Program-made: the position numbers and the translations under genes
The notes under the pieces: model-generated
Told to the model about the DNA's origin: nothing
Seen by the model: only the letters and a program-made list of their open reading frames with translations
Databases searched by the model: none
Shown: piece after piece, positions 45,821 through 57,539 of the stretch
Layout of the letters: each line of letters starts with the position of its first letter
Position numbering within the stretch: the stretch's first letter is position 1
Assembly: GCF_016801865.2 (NCBI RefSeq)
Contig: NC_068938.1
Location: 75,156,201 to 75,220,200 of the forward strand
Length of the DNA: 64,000 nucleotides
Direction of reading: 5' to 3'
Source: Culex pipiens pallens
Lineage: Eukaryota > Arthropoda > Insecta > Diptera > Culicidae

Positions 45821-47040
45821 ATAATCCGGATATTTTTTCCAAATCCTGTCCAATCAGTTTTAACATAGAAATACTGCAAAAAGTTATGACTTAATTTGTG
45901 TAAAATGCCTAAGAACAAAACAAATTGTATGTAATATTACATGCAAAAATATGTAGTTCGAAAATCAACATGAACAAAATGTTAATGTAATACTGGCTGT
46001 TATCCTTTCTACCAAGATTGTTGATCGATATTTGGTTTGCATTTTCACTATTATTAGAATATTTTTTGTTAAATACTTAAATTTTTCTAAAATTCCGTAT
46101 TTTGTCGAAAATACTCGAATTTTCATAATTTGCAATATGGTTATCAAACGATTTGGAATTTTGCATGCATTTTCATTGTTTAATTTTTTTTATCAGGGAA
46201 AGTACTAAAATTTTCTCAAAATAAAGTATTTTTATGAAAATACTATAATTTGCTTATAGAGATTAAAAATGTTTTATAGTTTGATACTCATTTTACACAT
46301 TATTAAAATTTGATTATTTTTAAAAAATACGAGATAATAAGAAATTTTTAGTATTTAACAAATTTACTGTAATAAAACTGAAAAAGCCTACAACATTTCT
46401 GGAGTTTTTTTTAAAGGTCCAATAAACCATTAATTATTAAAAAACACTCAAAAAGCAACAACAGAAAATTTGGTTTATTTGTTTCTTTCATATCCATATT
46501 AGAAATTTTGAAAATTTGAGTTTTTTTTTCCAAAAATACAGAGTTTTATGATCATTCAAGTATTTAACAAAAAAACTCTAATGATAGTGAAAACGCATAC
46601 CAAGTTTTGCTTCTTTTGAGTAATTTAGAATTAAAAAAATGATATTTTGTGATTTTTTTTAAGTATTTATTTTTTGAAAATTACTGCATTATCAAAAAAA
46701 AAATCTTAGTGAAAGCATTACAAAATTTAAGTGATTGTTTAAGTAAATTTTCGAAAGATTTCAAAAAGAGTTATCGTCGATAAGAGAAACAAAAAACGAT
46801 GATTTGTGAAATTTTAGTTCCAACGATAAGAATTCTATTGGTCTTGGTCTTGATTCCTACTCGAATCAAAACGTAAGAATATCAAATCAATTTTAATAGC
46901 AATTTGTCAAACCTATGAGAAAAAAAATTAAACCAATTCCGGATGTTTATGGAACATTTTGAAGTGTTCGAAATATATTTCGAATGCAGCTAAGAAAATT
47001 GGAAATGATGAAGTATTACGAAAATGCGAGCAATTTTAAG
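45821..47040. repeat. AT-rich DNA with degenerate tandem repeats
   Basis: From about 46000 to 46620, blocks of the type 'aaaatactcgaattt...caatatggttatcaaacgat' recur in diverged form. The same unit type fills 55560-56780. No gene seen. Confidence 0.45.
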
Positions 47041-47735
47041 ACAACAAGAACATCAAGAGCAACAAGAACAACAAGAACAACAAGAACAACAAGAACAACA
47101 AGAACAACAAGAACAACAAGAACAACAAGAACAACAAGAACAACAAGAACAACAAGAACAACAAGAACAACAAGAACAACAAGAACAACAAGAACAACAA
47201 GAACAACAAGAACAACAAGAACAACAAGAACAACAAGAACAACAAGAACAACAAGAACAACAAGAACAACAAGAACAACAAGAACAACAAGAACAACAAG
47301 AACAACAAGAACAACAAGAACAACAAGAACAACAAGAACAACAAGAACAACAAGAACAACAAGAACAACAAGAACAACAAGAACAACAAGAACAACAAGA
47401 ACAACAAGAACAACAAGAACAACAAGAACAACAAGAACAACAAGAACAACAAGAACAACAAGAACAACAAGAACAACAAGAACAACAAGAACAACAAGAA
47501 CAACAAGAACAACAAGAACAACAAGAACAACAAGAACAACAAGAACAACAAGAACAACAAGAACAACAAGAACAACAAGAACAACAAGAACAACAAGAAC
47601 AAAAAGAACAACAAGAACAACAAGAACAACAAGAACAACAAGAACAACAAGAACAACAAGAACAACAAGAACAACAAGAACAACAAGAACAACAAGAACA
47701 ACAAGAACAACAAGAATGACAAGAACAACAAGAAT
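47041..47735 (+). repeat. Nonamer satellite (CAACAAGAA)n, about 77 copies
   Basis: A near-perfect 9-bp array. Because the unit is a multiple of three without stops, three reading frames stay open (QEQ, TRT and a Leu/Phe-rich antisense frame). No start context, conserved flanks or splice partners argue for translation. Located about 320 bp upstream of the serine protease gene. Confidence 0.97.
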
Positions 47736-47769
47736 GACAATAAAAAAATACGAAACATATATGTTTTGT

Positions 47770-47852
47770 TCGTTATTTGATTATCCGAAGTCCATCACCG
47801 GATAATCGAAACATTGTATAACCGGGACTTAGAATCATCGAGTCTGGACTGT
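47770..47852. mobile_element. Remnant of pogo-like MITE end
   Basis: It ends in CGAGTCTGGACTG followed by TA, matching the end of 33387-33798; 'attatccgaagtcc' and 'ggataatcgaa' are internal echoes. Confidence 0.5.
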
Positions 47853-48024
47853 ATTGTTACTTTGTTATCGCATACTGTAATTCAAACAAACTTCTACATG
47901 AAAATTCCACTTCCGTACGCATAATCAATTCACTTACATCTACGCGATTATCAAAAACAACAACATGCGTTAATCTCCCAAGCTGTCCTTCGTCCTGTCA
48001 GTACCCTCCGTAATCTCGTCAAGT

Positions 48025-48029
48025 TCAGT
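48025..48029 (+). promoter_or_regulatory. Candidate initiator TCAGT of the serine protease gene
   Basis: TCAGT matches the arthropod initiator and would give a 5' leader of about 33 bases before the ATG at 48059. No TATA box is evident about 30 bases upstream. Confidence 0.4.
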
Positions 48030-48058
48030 GTCTAGCTCGCGCAGTTAACCCTGACAAG

Positions 48059-48740
48059 ATGACCAACTCCGCTATACTTTCCCTGCAAGTTCTCCTTCCC
48101 GTCATCGCCGCTGCCCTCCAACCAAAAGCCACCGACCATCTCTTTCGCTGCGGCCAACGTCCGGCCAACTCAATCGGAGTGATCACCTCGGGTCAGTCCA
48201 CCTGGCCGGGGCAATTTCCGTGGCACGCCGCCCTGTACCGACGGCAGCTGGTTGGTAGTGAGTACATTTGCGGAGGATTCCTAGTGAGTGATCGCGTCAT
48301 CGTAACGGCTGCTCACTGCGTGACGGCCCCGAATGGGTACCAGATGGTTCCGGAAGCGTTGTCGGTGAGGTTGGGAGTTCATGAGCTGTTGGCGATGACC
48401 AGGGATGGACAGGAACATCGCGTTGAGAGGGTTTATCGGCACGAAGACTATGTGGCCAGTTCGTATCGGCACGATGTGGCGGTTCTGATGCTGCAGACTG
48501 TGGTGGAGTTCACCAGATTTGTTCAGCCGGTTTGTTTGTGGAACGTGGAGGAGTTTGTGGCGGGGCTTGACCTGGTTGGAACTGTTTCCGGCTGGGGACT
48601 GACGGAGTATGACGTGCTGGCGAATTCGCTGAAGTCCGCGAGGCTACCCATGGTCAGCTATTTGGATTGTCTGGAGAAGGACAGGGACGTGTTTGCTCCG
48701 GTTTTGTTTGATGGGATGTTCTGTGCGGGACTTGATAATG
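48059..48740 (+). CDS. Protease exon 1: signal peptide and most of domain 1
   Basis: Open from ATG to donor AATG|GTGAAG (phase 1). The 58-bp intron that follows interrupts the loop just before the catalytic serine. Confidence 0.92.
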
Positions 48741-51700
48741 GTGAAGTTGCGGTTAGCAAGCGATTAGGGTTGGGTACTAACCGATGTTTTTTGGACAGGA
48801 ACCAACGTCTGCAACGGTGACAGTGGAGGAGCATTCGTTGTGAACATCAACGGAACGTGGATCGCACGTGGAATCATATCATTCACCGGATTAAGGGAGT
48901 CTACCGTAACGTTGTGCAATCCCAAAAGCTACGCCGGATTCGTCAACTTGCCCAGATACGTGGAATGGATTGAAAAGGTTGCTAATGCAAACCGTTTTGT
49001 ACCAATTGAATCTTCCACAGACAACGGAAACGTCACGAAGAATGATTATCCCACTTCCGAGTCCTTCCCAGCGACACAAAGAATCAACACAAAAAGTATT
49101 GAATTAATCATCTGCCATCCGATTATTCGCCAGTATCAATGAAAGATTTCTAATTTTTCATCCTCTTCCCCGACCCCGCAGAATGTGCCCAGTATCGGAA
49201 CGGTTCCGGCGGTACGGCCCAGGATTTGTCCTATCTGGCGTTCGTTGCGAGGGAGACTCCATTCATGCGTGTGATTGATTGTTTCGCCGTATTGATAAGT
49301 GAGCACTTTCTAATCTCAACGGCAGACTGTCGTCTTGCCAGTCGTCGTCACTCGACTCGGAATTTCTCCACCGAAATGAACCGCTCAGGTGTGTCCGGGG
49401 ATTCTCTGTGGGTGATATATGGATATTGGCGTACACCCAAACGAAACGCTCCTGACAAGATAATACAAAACTCAAAAACTTTGAAACTTTAAAACTATAA
49501 AACTTTAAAACTTTAAAACTTTTAAACTTTTAAACTTTTAAACTTTTAAACTTTTAAACTTTTAAACTTTTAAACTTTTAAACTTTTAAACTTTTAAACT
49601 TTTAAACTTTTAAACTTTTAAACTTTTAAACTTTTAAACTTTTAAACTTTTAAACTTTTAAACTTTTAAACTTTTAAACTTTTAAACTTTTAAACTTTTA
49701 AACTTTTAAACTTTTAAACTTTTAAACTTTTAAACTTTTAAACTTTTAAACTTTTAAACTTTTAAACTTTTAAACTTTTAAACTATTAAACTTTTAAACT
49801 TTTAAACTTTTAAACTTTTAAACTTTTAAACTTTTAAACTTTTAAACTTTTAAACTTTTAAACTTTTAAACTTTTAAACTTTTAAACTTTTAAACTTTTA
49901 AACTTTTAAACTTTTAAACTTTTAAACTTTTAAACTTTTAAACTTTTAAACTTTTAAACTTTTAAACTTTTAAACTTTTAAACTTTTAAACTTTTAAACT
50001 TTTAAACTTTTAAACTTTTAAACTTTTAAACTTTTAAACTTTTAAACTTTTAAACTTTTAAACTTTTAAACTTTTAAACTTTTAAACTTTTAAACTTTTA
50101 AACTTTTAAACTTTTAAACTTTTAAACTTTTAAACTTTTAAACTTTTAAACTTTTAAACTTTTAAACTTTTAAACTTTTAAACTTTTAAACTTTTAAACT
50201 TTTAAACTTTTAAACTTTTAAACTTTTAAACTTTTAAACTTTTAAACTTTTAAACTTTTAAACTTTTAAACTTTTAAACTTTTAAACTTTTAAACTTTTA
50301 AACTTTTAAACTTTTAAACTTTTAAACTTTTAAACTTTTAAACTTTTAAACTTTTAAACTTTTAAACTTTTAAACTTTTAAACTTTTAAACTTTTAAACT
50401 TTTAAACTTTTAAACTTTTAAACTTTTAAACTTTTAAACTTTTAAACTTTTAAACTTTTAAACTTTTAAACTTTTAAACTTTTAAACTTTTAAACTTTTA
50501 AACTTTTAAACTTTTAAACTTTTAAACTTTTAAACTTTTAAACTTTTAAACTTTTAAACTTTTAAACTTTTAAACTTTTAAACTTTTAAACTTTTAAACT
50601 TTTAAACTTTTAAACTTTTAAACTTTTAAACTTTTAAACTTTTAAACTTTTAAACTTTTAAACTTTTAAACTTTTAAACTTTTAAACTTTTAAACTTTTA
50701 AACTTTTAAACTTTTAAACTTTTAAACTTTTAAACTTTTAAACTTTTAAACTTTTAAACTTTTAAACTTTTAAACTTTTAAACTTTTAAACTTTTAAACT
50801 TTTAAACTTTTAAACTTTTAAACTTTTAAACTTTTAAACTTTTAAACTTTTAAACTTTTAAACTTTTAAACTTTTAAACTTTCAAACTTAAAAAAAAATA
50901 AATACAAAAATTTAAAAATTGTGCAGTTATTAACATTAATATCAACATTTTGTTAACAAATTTAAGGTTCGTTACAGTATCGAGAAATTAAAAGTGAGAG
51001 TGTGTGCGTGCAACATGGAGTTAAATTTTTCAAAGTGCCATGGGAACCTTCACAGCAACTGCACAGAAAGTTTAACTCCATGTTGCACACACTCTCACTT
51101 TTAATTTCTCGATACTTGGGTAATTATCTACCAACTCACACGAAATCGGGAAAAGTTGCCCCGACCCCTCTTTGATTTGCGTGAAACTTTGTCCTAAGGG
51201 GTAACTTTTGTCCCTGATCACGAATCCGAGGTCCGTTTTTGATTTCTCATGACGGAGGGGCGGTACGACCCCTTCCATTTTCGAACATGCGAAAAAAGAC
51301 ATATTTTTCAAGAATTTGCAGCCTAAAAAGGTGATGAAAGGGAAATTTGGTGTCAATGGGACTTTTATATAAATTAAATCGGCTGATCTGAAGGCGTACT
51401 CGAACTCCGAAAAAAAACTTTTGTTACTCAACCGTAATTTTTTTTGGAACATGTCATTTTAAGAGAAATTGAATGTACTTTCGAATCTACATTAACGCAG
51501 AAGGGTATTATTTTCATTTAGAGCAAATTTTTTTGTTTTAGAATTTTGTGTTTTTGATAACGTTGCAGAGTTGTTTTTTAAGTGTAATAATGTTCTACAA
51601 ATTTGTAGAGCAGACAACTAAAAAAAATATATAAAAACATAAGGGGTTTGCTTGTTATCATCACGAGTTGTCGCGAGTTTACAAAAAAAAGTTTTGAAAA

Positions 51701-52920
51701 AGTTACTTTTTGCGAGCGACCATGAACGGCCATGTCAACGACGATCAACTTTTTCAAAACTTTGTTTTCGTAGATTCGTGATAACTCATGATGATTTCAA
51801 GCAAACCCTTTATGTTTTCATGTCATTTTTTAGTAATTTTCTGCTCTTTTTGTTATACATTGTTACACTCTAAAAAATAACCCTGCAAAGGTAGAAAAAA
51901 TAAATAAAATTTTGCTTCAAATGAAAAAATAGCCTTCTGTGTCAATGTAGATTCGAAAAGAACATTACATTTCTCTTAAAAAGACACTACTTTTACTCGG
52001 AATTTCAAGTACGCCATCAAATCGGCTGTTCAATTTTACACTAAATTTCCATCTCATCACCCTTTCAGGCTGCAAATTATTGAAAAGCAAGCCTTTTTTC
52101 AAATGTTATAAAATGGAAGGGGTCGTTCCACCCCTCCTTCATAAGATATAAAAAAACGGACCTCGGAATCGTGATCAGGTACAAAAGTTACCCCTTAGGA
52201 CAAAGTTTCACGCAAATTGCAGGGGGGCAACTGCTGTGGGAGTTGGCGGAGAGTTGGCACTAACAAATACGTGATAACTTCGTCATTGAATGTCACAACT
52301 CTTTCGTTTGGGTGTACCCGGCCGCTGTCAGCCGACAACATAATAAATCGAATTTATTTCCTCCCTTCGTTCCTTCCGCAGAAGCCGGCCCAGAGCAATT
52401 CGTTATTATCGAAACGGAAGGTCGTACGCTCCGGTACGGGATTCGGAATTTTCATCAACATCCCAAGTTCATCGCCAGCCCGACCGAAAACAACCTCGCA
52501 CTAATTGAGCTGGAAAGAAACGTATCGTATGGCAATCCGCATGTGCATTTATTATATCGATATGTGGCGCACAAATATCGTATTCTAGCTACCGCTTTTT
52601 CTATCGATTTTATGTTTCTTCTTTTGCTTTCCAGAATCCCTAGCCAGCAGATTGTGTGCCTGTGGAGCCGGGGGGAGCTCGATTTGGCGAAAATCATTCT
52701 CTACTCGGCGGTGGACGTGGCAAAGCAGCCAACGCCGCCACTAATGGAGTCGGTGAAATGTTTTGATCAACTGCTGGCCCCGTCCATTATGGTTCCCGCT
52801 GACGGATTGCTCCACTTGGCCGGGCTGGTTGTGAACAGCACGTGTGCCAGGATTCGGTTCATAAAGCTGTACAAGTTCATCCCGTGGATCGAGGGCATTG
52901 TTTGGGAGAATGACGTTTGA
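48059..52920 (+). CDS. Secreted S1A serine protease with second, inactive protease domain
   Basis: Proposed exons 48059-48740, 48799-49095, 49182-49430, 52382-52526 and 52635-52920 give about 552 aa. Residues 1-20 look like a signal peptide. Domain 1 has TAAHC (H86), HDVAV (D139), CAG and CNGDSGG (S236). Residue 189 by chymotrypsin numbering is Asn (N230), so trypsin specificity is unlikely, and the start of the fold (SGQSTWPGQFPW) lacks the canonical IVGG, as in gd-like proteases. Domain 2 has STADC (D375 for His), NNLAL (N447 for Asp) and no GDSGG, but ends with the fold-typical FIPWIEGIVW. Such paired active/pseudo domains occur in insect immune and dorsal-ventral cascades; a role there is inferred. 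The exon 3 donor is uncertain. Confidence 0.85.
48799..49095 (+). CDS. Protease exon 2: catalytic serine and linker
   Basis: Acceptor TTGGACAG|GA restores NGTNVCNGDSGGAF. After the domain end YVEWIEKV comes a Ser/Thr/Asn-rich linker. The donor (AAAA|GTATTG, phase 1) is the best fit to exon 3. Without splicing, the frame would stop at 49140. Confidence 0.75.
49182..49430 (+). CDS. Protease exon 3: start of inactive domain 2
   Basis: Acceptor CCCCGCAG|AATGT. The exon encodes CAQYRNGSGG...FLISTADC. The end is ambiguous. A donor at 49389 (TCAG|GTGTGT) is closer to consensus, but a donor at 49431 keeps LWVIYGYW, which aligns with the strand after the His loop. Both are phase 1. Confidence 0.6.
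49466..50890 (+). repeat. Octamer satellite (AAACTTTT)n, about 175 copies
   Basis: An 8-bp array of about 1.4 kb with imperfect units at the left edge (49466-49520), one substitution near 49785, and TTTAAA palindromes at each unit junction. It sits in protease intron 3. Confidence 0.97.
50975..51117. repeat. Short foldback palindrome
   Basis: 'gtatcgagaaattaaaagtg' with 'agagtgtgtg' and 'caacatggagttaaa' at the left is mirrored at 51069-51116. The left flank is TA; the right flank runs directly into the F3 end. Confidence 0.75.
51118..52250. repeat. Foldback repeat family F3, copy 3
   Basis: Both arms are present: 'ccaactcacacg' and 'gttgccccgacccct' at the left are mirrored at about 52215-52250. 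'cggacctcgg' and 'aaggggtcg' blocks are mirrored at 51215-51275 and 52115-52165. Located in protease intron 3, just before exon 4. Confidence 0.8.
52382..52526 (+). CDS. Protease exon 4: domain 2, degenerate Asp loop
   Basis: Acceptor CCTTCCGCAG|AAGCC. The exon encodes EQFVIIETEGRTLRYGI...NNLALIELERNVS, typical of the strand and loop around Asp102, but with Asn in its place. Donor TC|GTATGG, phase 2. Confidence 0.8.
52635..52920 (+). CDS. Protease exon 5: domain 2 C-terminus
   Basis: Acceptor GCTTTCCAG|AATCCC joins to give VSIPSQQIVCLW, matching the family's x-P-V/I-C-L pattern. No splicing would leave a hydrophobic 38-residue insert, which is unlikely. Ends KFIPWIEGIVWENDV and TGA. Confidence 0.85.
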
Positions 52921-52988
52921 TAAAATATCTTCTTTGCTGAGATGAGTTTGATTGTTGGATGAGAATGTAAAGTTCGTCAGAGAGTTCC

Positions 52989-52994
52989 AATAAA
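52989..52994 (+). terminator. Candidate polyadenylation signal AATAAA (protease)
   Basis: AATAAA about 70 bases after the stop codon, appropriate for a short insect 3' UTR. Confidence 0.7.
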
Positions 52995-55188
52995 ATTTCA
53001 ATACACAATCATTACATTGATTGATTTCTGATTTCTGCATATTTGTACGACCCAATCTCTCTCCAGCATGTCCATCAGTATGTCAGTAAGGGCAACCTAT
53101 GCTACCCAACACTGGACCGCACACCTTAAAAATATTCCTCCAGCTTCTCCACTTTATGACTTTATTACTGTCGCGCCGGTACAAAGCGATAAATGAGTAT
53201 GAATAATAATGACGCCTGGACTGGCATTTTACAACATGCTTGCTCAGCACCAGCGCCGCAACCACAGTCCAGTGTCATCCCGGAAAGCGTCCTGGAGTAG
53301 AACAGTACGGCAATGTACATTACAACTAGAAACAGTCAAAAAGGATAAAAAGTTATTTAAAAAAAATGAGTTCATTAAATTTTGTGATTTTTGATAACAT
53401 TGGATACGTTTTTACAAAAAATTGAGTTTTTCTCAACCTTAATGTGTGCCCTTATTTAAAGAAATAGTTTTTCCAAACAAATTTTTTAACAGTTTTGCTC
53501 CGATGGTTTTGATAAAGTGCATACCATCCATCGCTAGTGGAACGATATCTTTGTGGAGGCTTGGGTGGAGGAATCTAGAGAAAAATTACCAGCATAAGCT
53601 TCTTGGCCTTCTTCTTGCAGATAGTTACACGTGCACCTCTATCTCCATGTTTCGCCGTTGCTGTGATCGTACTTCCTTGATGCACGTCGCTTTTTGACGT
53701 TTCAAGAAAAATGCGATTTTCAGTTTGACTTTGAATAAACAAAAAAATATCATTACTGTACACATTTATCTCATTTGGCAAATGCGTCAACTTGGAACGC
53801 TTTGAAAAATGCACAAAATTACGTCAATGACTAAATTGAACCCATTTTTGAACCTGCGCCAAGCTAGCACGACCACGACAGCGTCCAAAACTCCAATATC
53901 AGGCGGTGGCGGTGGCCCATAAAAATGCAAAGACAACATCGCCACCGAAGAAGCGCACACACGACGAAGAAGGGGGCAAAGTATTGACGTGACATATTTA
54001 TAGCATTATTAAGATGCATCAATAACACTTTCGGTTAAACTGTTCTGCTCGGGCGGTATCGATACGGTGGCGAACGCTGACGGAAAAAGTGGCTCACGTG
54101 CAGGAACAAGAAGAGTTTTAAATTCTAGAGTGTTTTTTTGAAGGTCCATTAAATTTTGAGCTATTGTTGAATAATGTGATCACATACTCAACTCGCATTA
54201 TGGAATTCATATTGTTAAAGTCATACATTTTTTTACATTTGTGTTTTATTTATTAAAACTAACCTCGTTGGATAAATGTACGACTCGTGCTAAAAATTTT
54301 TTTTTGCAACTTGTTCCATACGCTACTATTTTTGAACATGGTATTTTTTTAAATCTATGAGAAACGAAGAATTAAACTATTTTCAAGCTCCAAAAAATCA
54401 TTTAAATATGTGACCATTCAGAGACACCCAACGAAAACAGCATGATTTAAAAAAAAAGTTTTCCGATCTTGCTCAAAATGGGAGTGGGCGATCTCTGGGT
54501 TAGGGTGGTCCACAAAACAATTTCAACAATTTCATTTCAACCGGTGTAAGCTCTTTTTAGATGAAAATGAGTGGTAAATGGTTGAGCGGTTAGTGAAAAA
54601 TAGGTTGGAGTTTTAAATAATATTTGAAAATGTCGTATGAAAACTTAAAATGCGTTTTTGCAGGTCTCGGGACCAAACAGCTGTGATTGTTGAAGTTAAA
54701 TATGCTCACTTTTCCCATTTTAAAAACAAAAATTTATAAAGCAATATTTAAATGTTGTCTATGCTTTGGACATCAAATATTACTTATTCAACGTATTAAA
54801 TTCATTTTATTTTGTCTTTAATTTTTTATGAACATTTTCGTTTGATTTTTTTTAAATATAATCAAAATTGAATTCAATATTATTCCTTATTAATATTTCT
54901 CAGAATTAATTGAAAAATTATACCATAAAACAAAATCAGTAAACATGTGTAATAAAAAAAATTAGATTGCTAGTTACAGATGTGACGAAGAAAGCTTAAT
55001 TTAGAACTAAAACTGTTTTTAACTTCTTTTTGCATTAATTTTGAATTTGAATAAGCACTTTTCTATGGCAACCTGAAGAAAAAAAAAAATATGAATCTCT
55101 TATTCGCTGCTTAAATAAAGATTATAAAATAAAATCAATAACATTATTCTGAAGATAAAGATCGTTGCAAATGTTTTTTTTTTCAGAT
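52995..55188. other. Intergenic DNA with repeat fragments
   Basis: 53060-54120 is partly balanced and unique. At 54265-54330 there is an end fragment of the 29259-29744 family, and at 54420-54680 a diverged fragment of the 17603-18832 family. The rest is AT-rich. No gene is supported. Confidence 0.4.
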
Positions 55189-55278
55189 TACAGTCGTGCC
55201 TCGGTTTAGCATCGCATATGGGGGATGCAAAACCGAGCCGTGCATAAATGAAGCACAGAACGTATGGGATTTTGGCTA

Positions 55279-55438
55279 CACGGAGAAAAAAGAGTTCCCG
55301 AAATCGTGAAAACGCGTTCATGAAATTGGGAACCACGAACGTTTTTGTAAAACGTACCATGGCATTTGAACACTTTCTTCGTGGTTCCCAAATTCATGAA
55401 CGCTTGTTCACGATTTTGGGAACTCTTTTTTCTCCGTG
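55279..55438. mobile_element. 160-bp MITE (CACGGAGAAAAAAGAGTTCC ends)
   Basis: Exact inverse ends, TA at 55277-55278 and 55439-55440, near-complete foldback. The Arg/Lys/Ser frames over it are artefacts. Confidence 0.9.
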
Positions 55439-56904
55439 TATATGGGAGACATCGGTAATAATTGAATGAAAAATCATGTAAACATCAAACTCCATCCATT
55501 ATCCACATCCATTTCCATTGTATTTATAGTTACATGAAAATTTTCACAAAAACGTTATTTTCCTGTTTTTTGAAAATGTAATTATTTACCCTAGAAAAAC
55601 CTCAAAGTATTTGTTATTTCAATATGGGTCATAATTTTTTTTCACAAAACTACGTATTTTCGAAAAAAAATACTCGAAATTCGATTTTTGCAATATGGAT
55701 ATCTAATGATCTAGTCTCTTTCATACATTTGGAATGTGATAACAAATTTTTTAGCAAACACTCACATTTTTTACAAAACTTCGTATTTTCGAAAAAATAC
55801 TCCAAATTTCAGTTTATTCCAATATTGGTACTAAATGACTGGGAGTTTTTCATACATTTCCAATGCAATAACAAGATTTTTTGAAAATACATTTTCACAA
55901 AAGTACGTTTTGTGTTGTTTAATACTTAAAATTTCAGTTGGGTAATAAATTTTGAAACATTAATTTTGAGTATTTTTTAGAAAAAAAAAACCTAGTTTTG
56001 TGATTTTTTTTCGTATTTTCAAAAAAAAAAGTTATACTTTTCGAAATTTATTAAAATATCTCGATCATTTGATACTCATATTGTCAAAAACTGAAATGTT
56101 GAGCTGATTTTTTTTCGAAAAAAACGTAGTTTCGTAAAAAAAGTTGTTTGTATTTTCAAAAAAATGATATCCATATTGTAAACAACTGAAATTTTGAGTG
56201 TTTTTTTCGAAAATATGTGGTTTCATAATAATTTTGAGTATTAAAAAAACGATACTATATTCGAAATGAATAAAAGAATCCCAATCATTTGAAACTCATA
56301 TTAAGAAAAAACTGAAATTTTGAGTATTTTTTTTTGAAAATACGTAATTTTTTGATTTTTTTAGTATTTTCAAAAAATGTTGTTATTACATTAAAAATGT
56401 GTAAAAAATTCCGATCATTTGATATCCATATTGTGTAAATTCTTAAATTTTGAGTTTTTTTTGTCAAAGAAAACGTAGTTTTGTAAAAAAAATTTAACAT
56501 TTGAAATGTATGAAAAAATCCCGATAGGTTGGTAACCATGTTGTTAAAAATTAAAATTTTAGCTTTTTTTCAAAAACACGTAATTTTGTGAATTTTTTTC
56601 AGTATTTTCAAAAAAGTTTTGCATTTGAAATGTATGAAAAAAACCGATCATTTGATACCCATATTGCAAAAACAATAATTTTGAGTATTTTTTCGAGAAA
56701 CATTGCATTTTCAAAATACAGGAAAAATACGTATTTTTGTGAAAATTTTCATTATAAGTGCAATCGATAGCTGACATCATCCCAATTCCAAAACACTGTA
56801 ATTTTTTATGTTAGTATGATTTTTCATACGATTATAGCCAATATCTCCCATATAGCAAAAATCCCATAAGCTCTGTGCTTCAGTTAAGCACTGGGTCATG
56901 CTTA

Positions 56905-57331
56905 AGAGGTTACAAACATGTAGAAAATAACAAAATTTTATATTGCAGAATATTTGTAAAATCAACTCAAAAGATGATTTTCAATCACTCCTGAAAGTTT
57001 CATGGAGATATTCAATGATTAAACTGAGTAAAAGAAAATTTATGCTCAATCGGGCTTCGTCATGCACACAGAATCGGTTTCACTATTCTTCACCAAAATT
57101 TTGAGCCGATTTGGTCAAGACAGTGTTGAGACATCGTGGCACCCGTTTTTTGAAACTGCTAATTTGAAATTGCTGTATTTCGGCAATCATGCAACCAAAT
57201 ATTTTAAAATTTGTTTTATTAGTCGGTGAAAATGTATATTTTAATGCCCTGAAAACAACATTTAAAAAGTTAAAGTGTGTGCTCATACTAACCTCTGACT
57301 TTTTTTGCCGATATACATGTATGTAACCCCT
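56905..57331. mobile_element. MITE family B, copy 2 (427 bp)
   Basis: Ends AGAGGTTACAAACATGTA and inverse of AGGGGTTACATACATGTA; TA at 56903-56904 and 57332-57333. It matches 45076-45818 in reverse orientation with part of the interior deleted. Confidence 0.85.
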
Positions 57332-57539
57332 TAACCGAGGTAGCTGAACGAATCAAAACCGGGGCAGTTCAAAACCGTGGCGTGCAAAACCGGAACAAGA
57401 CTGTAAATAATGCCTCAAGATTTTTTTTTCATTTACCTAAAAATTGGAGGTCAATAAATTTAAAACTGTGCATATGTTTTTAAAATATTTTAATTTTAAA
57501 TATGTTTGAATTCAATTAAAAATATTGAAGTTAGGTTGC

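Larger units (their letters stand above)
55191..57403. mobile_element. Pogo/Tigger-like non-autonomous element, 2.2 kb, with nested insertions
   Basis: Left end CAGTCGTGCCTCGGTTTAGC, right end inverse CAGTCTTGTTCCGGTTTTGC, TA at 55189-55190 and 57404-57405. The interior 55560-56780 is a degenerate tandem array of ~130-bp AT-rich units containing 'gatcatttgatacccatatt'. Two further elements are nested (55279-55438, 56905-57331). 'agcacagaacgtatgggat' near 55252 is mirrored near 56860, so the element itself folds back. Confidence 0.75.

Noticed and set aside
46984..47805. Proteins made of TRT, QEQ or Leu/Phe repeats
   Set aside because: Pure translations of a CAACAAGAA satellite, equally open in several frames; no independent coding evidence.
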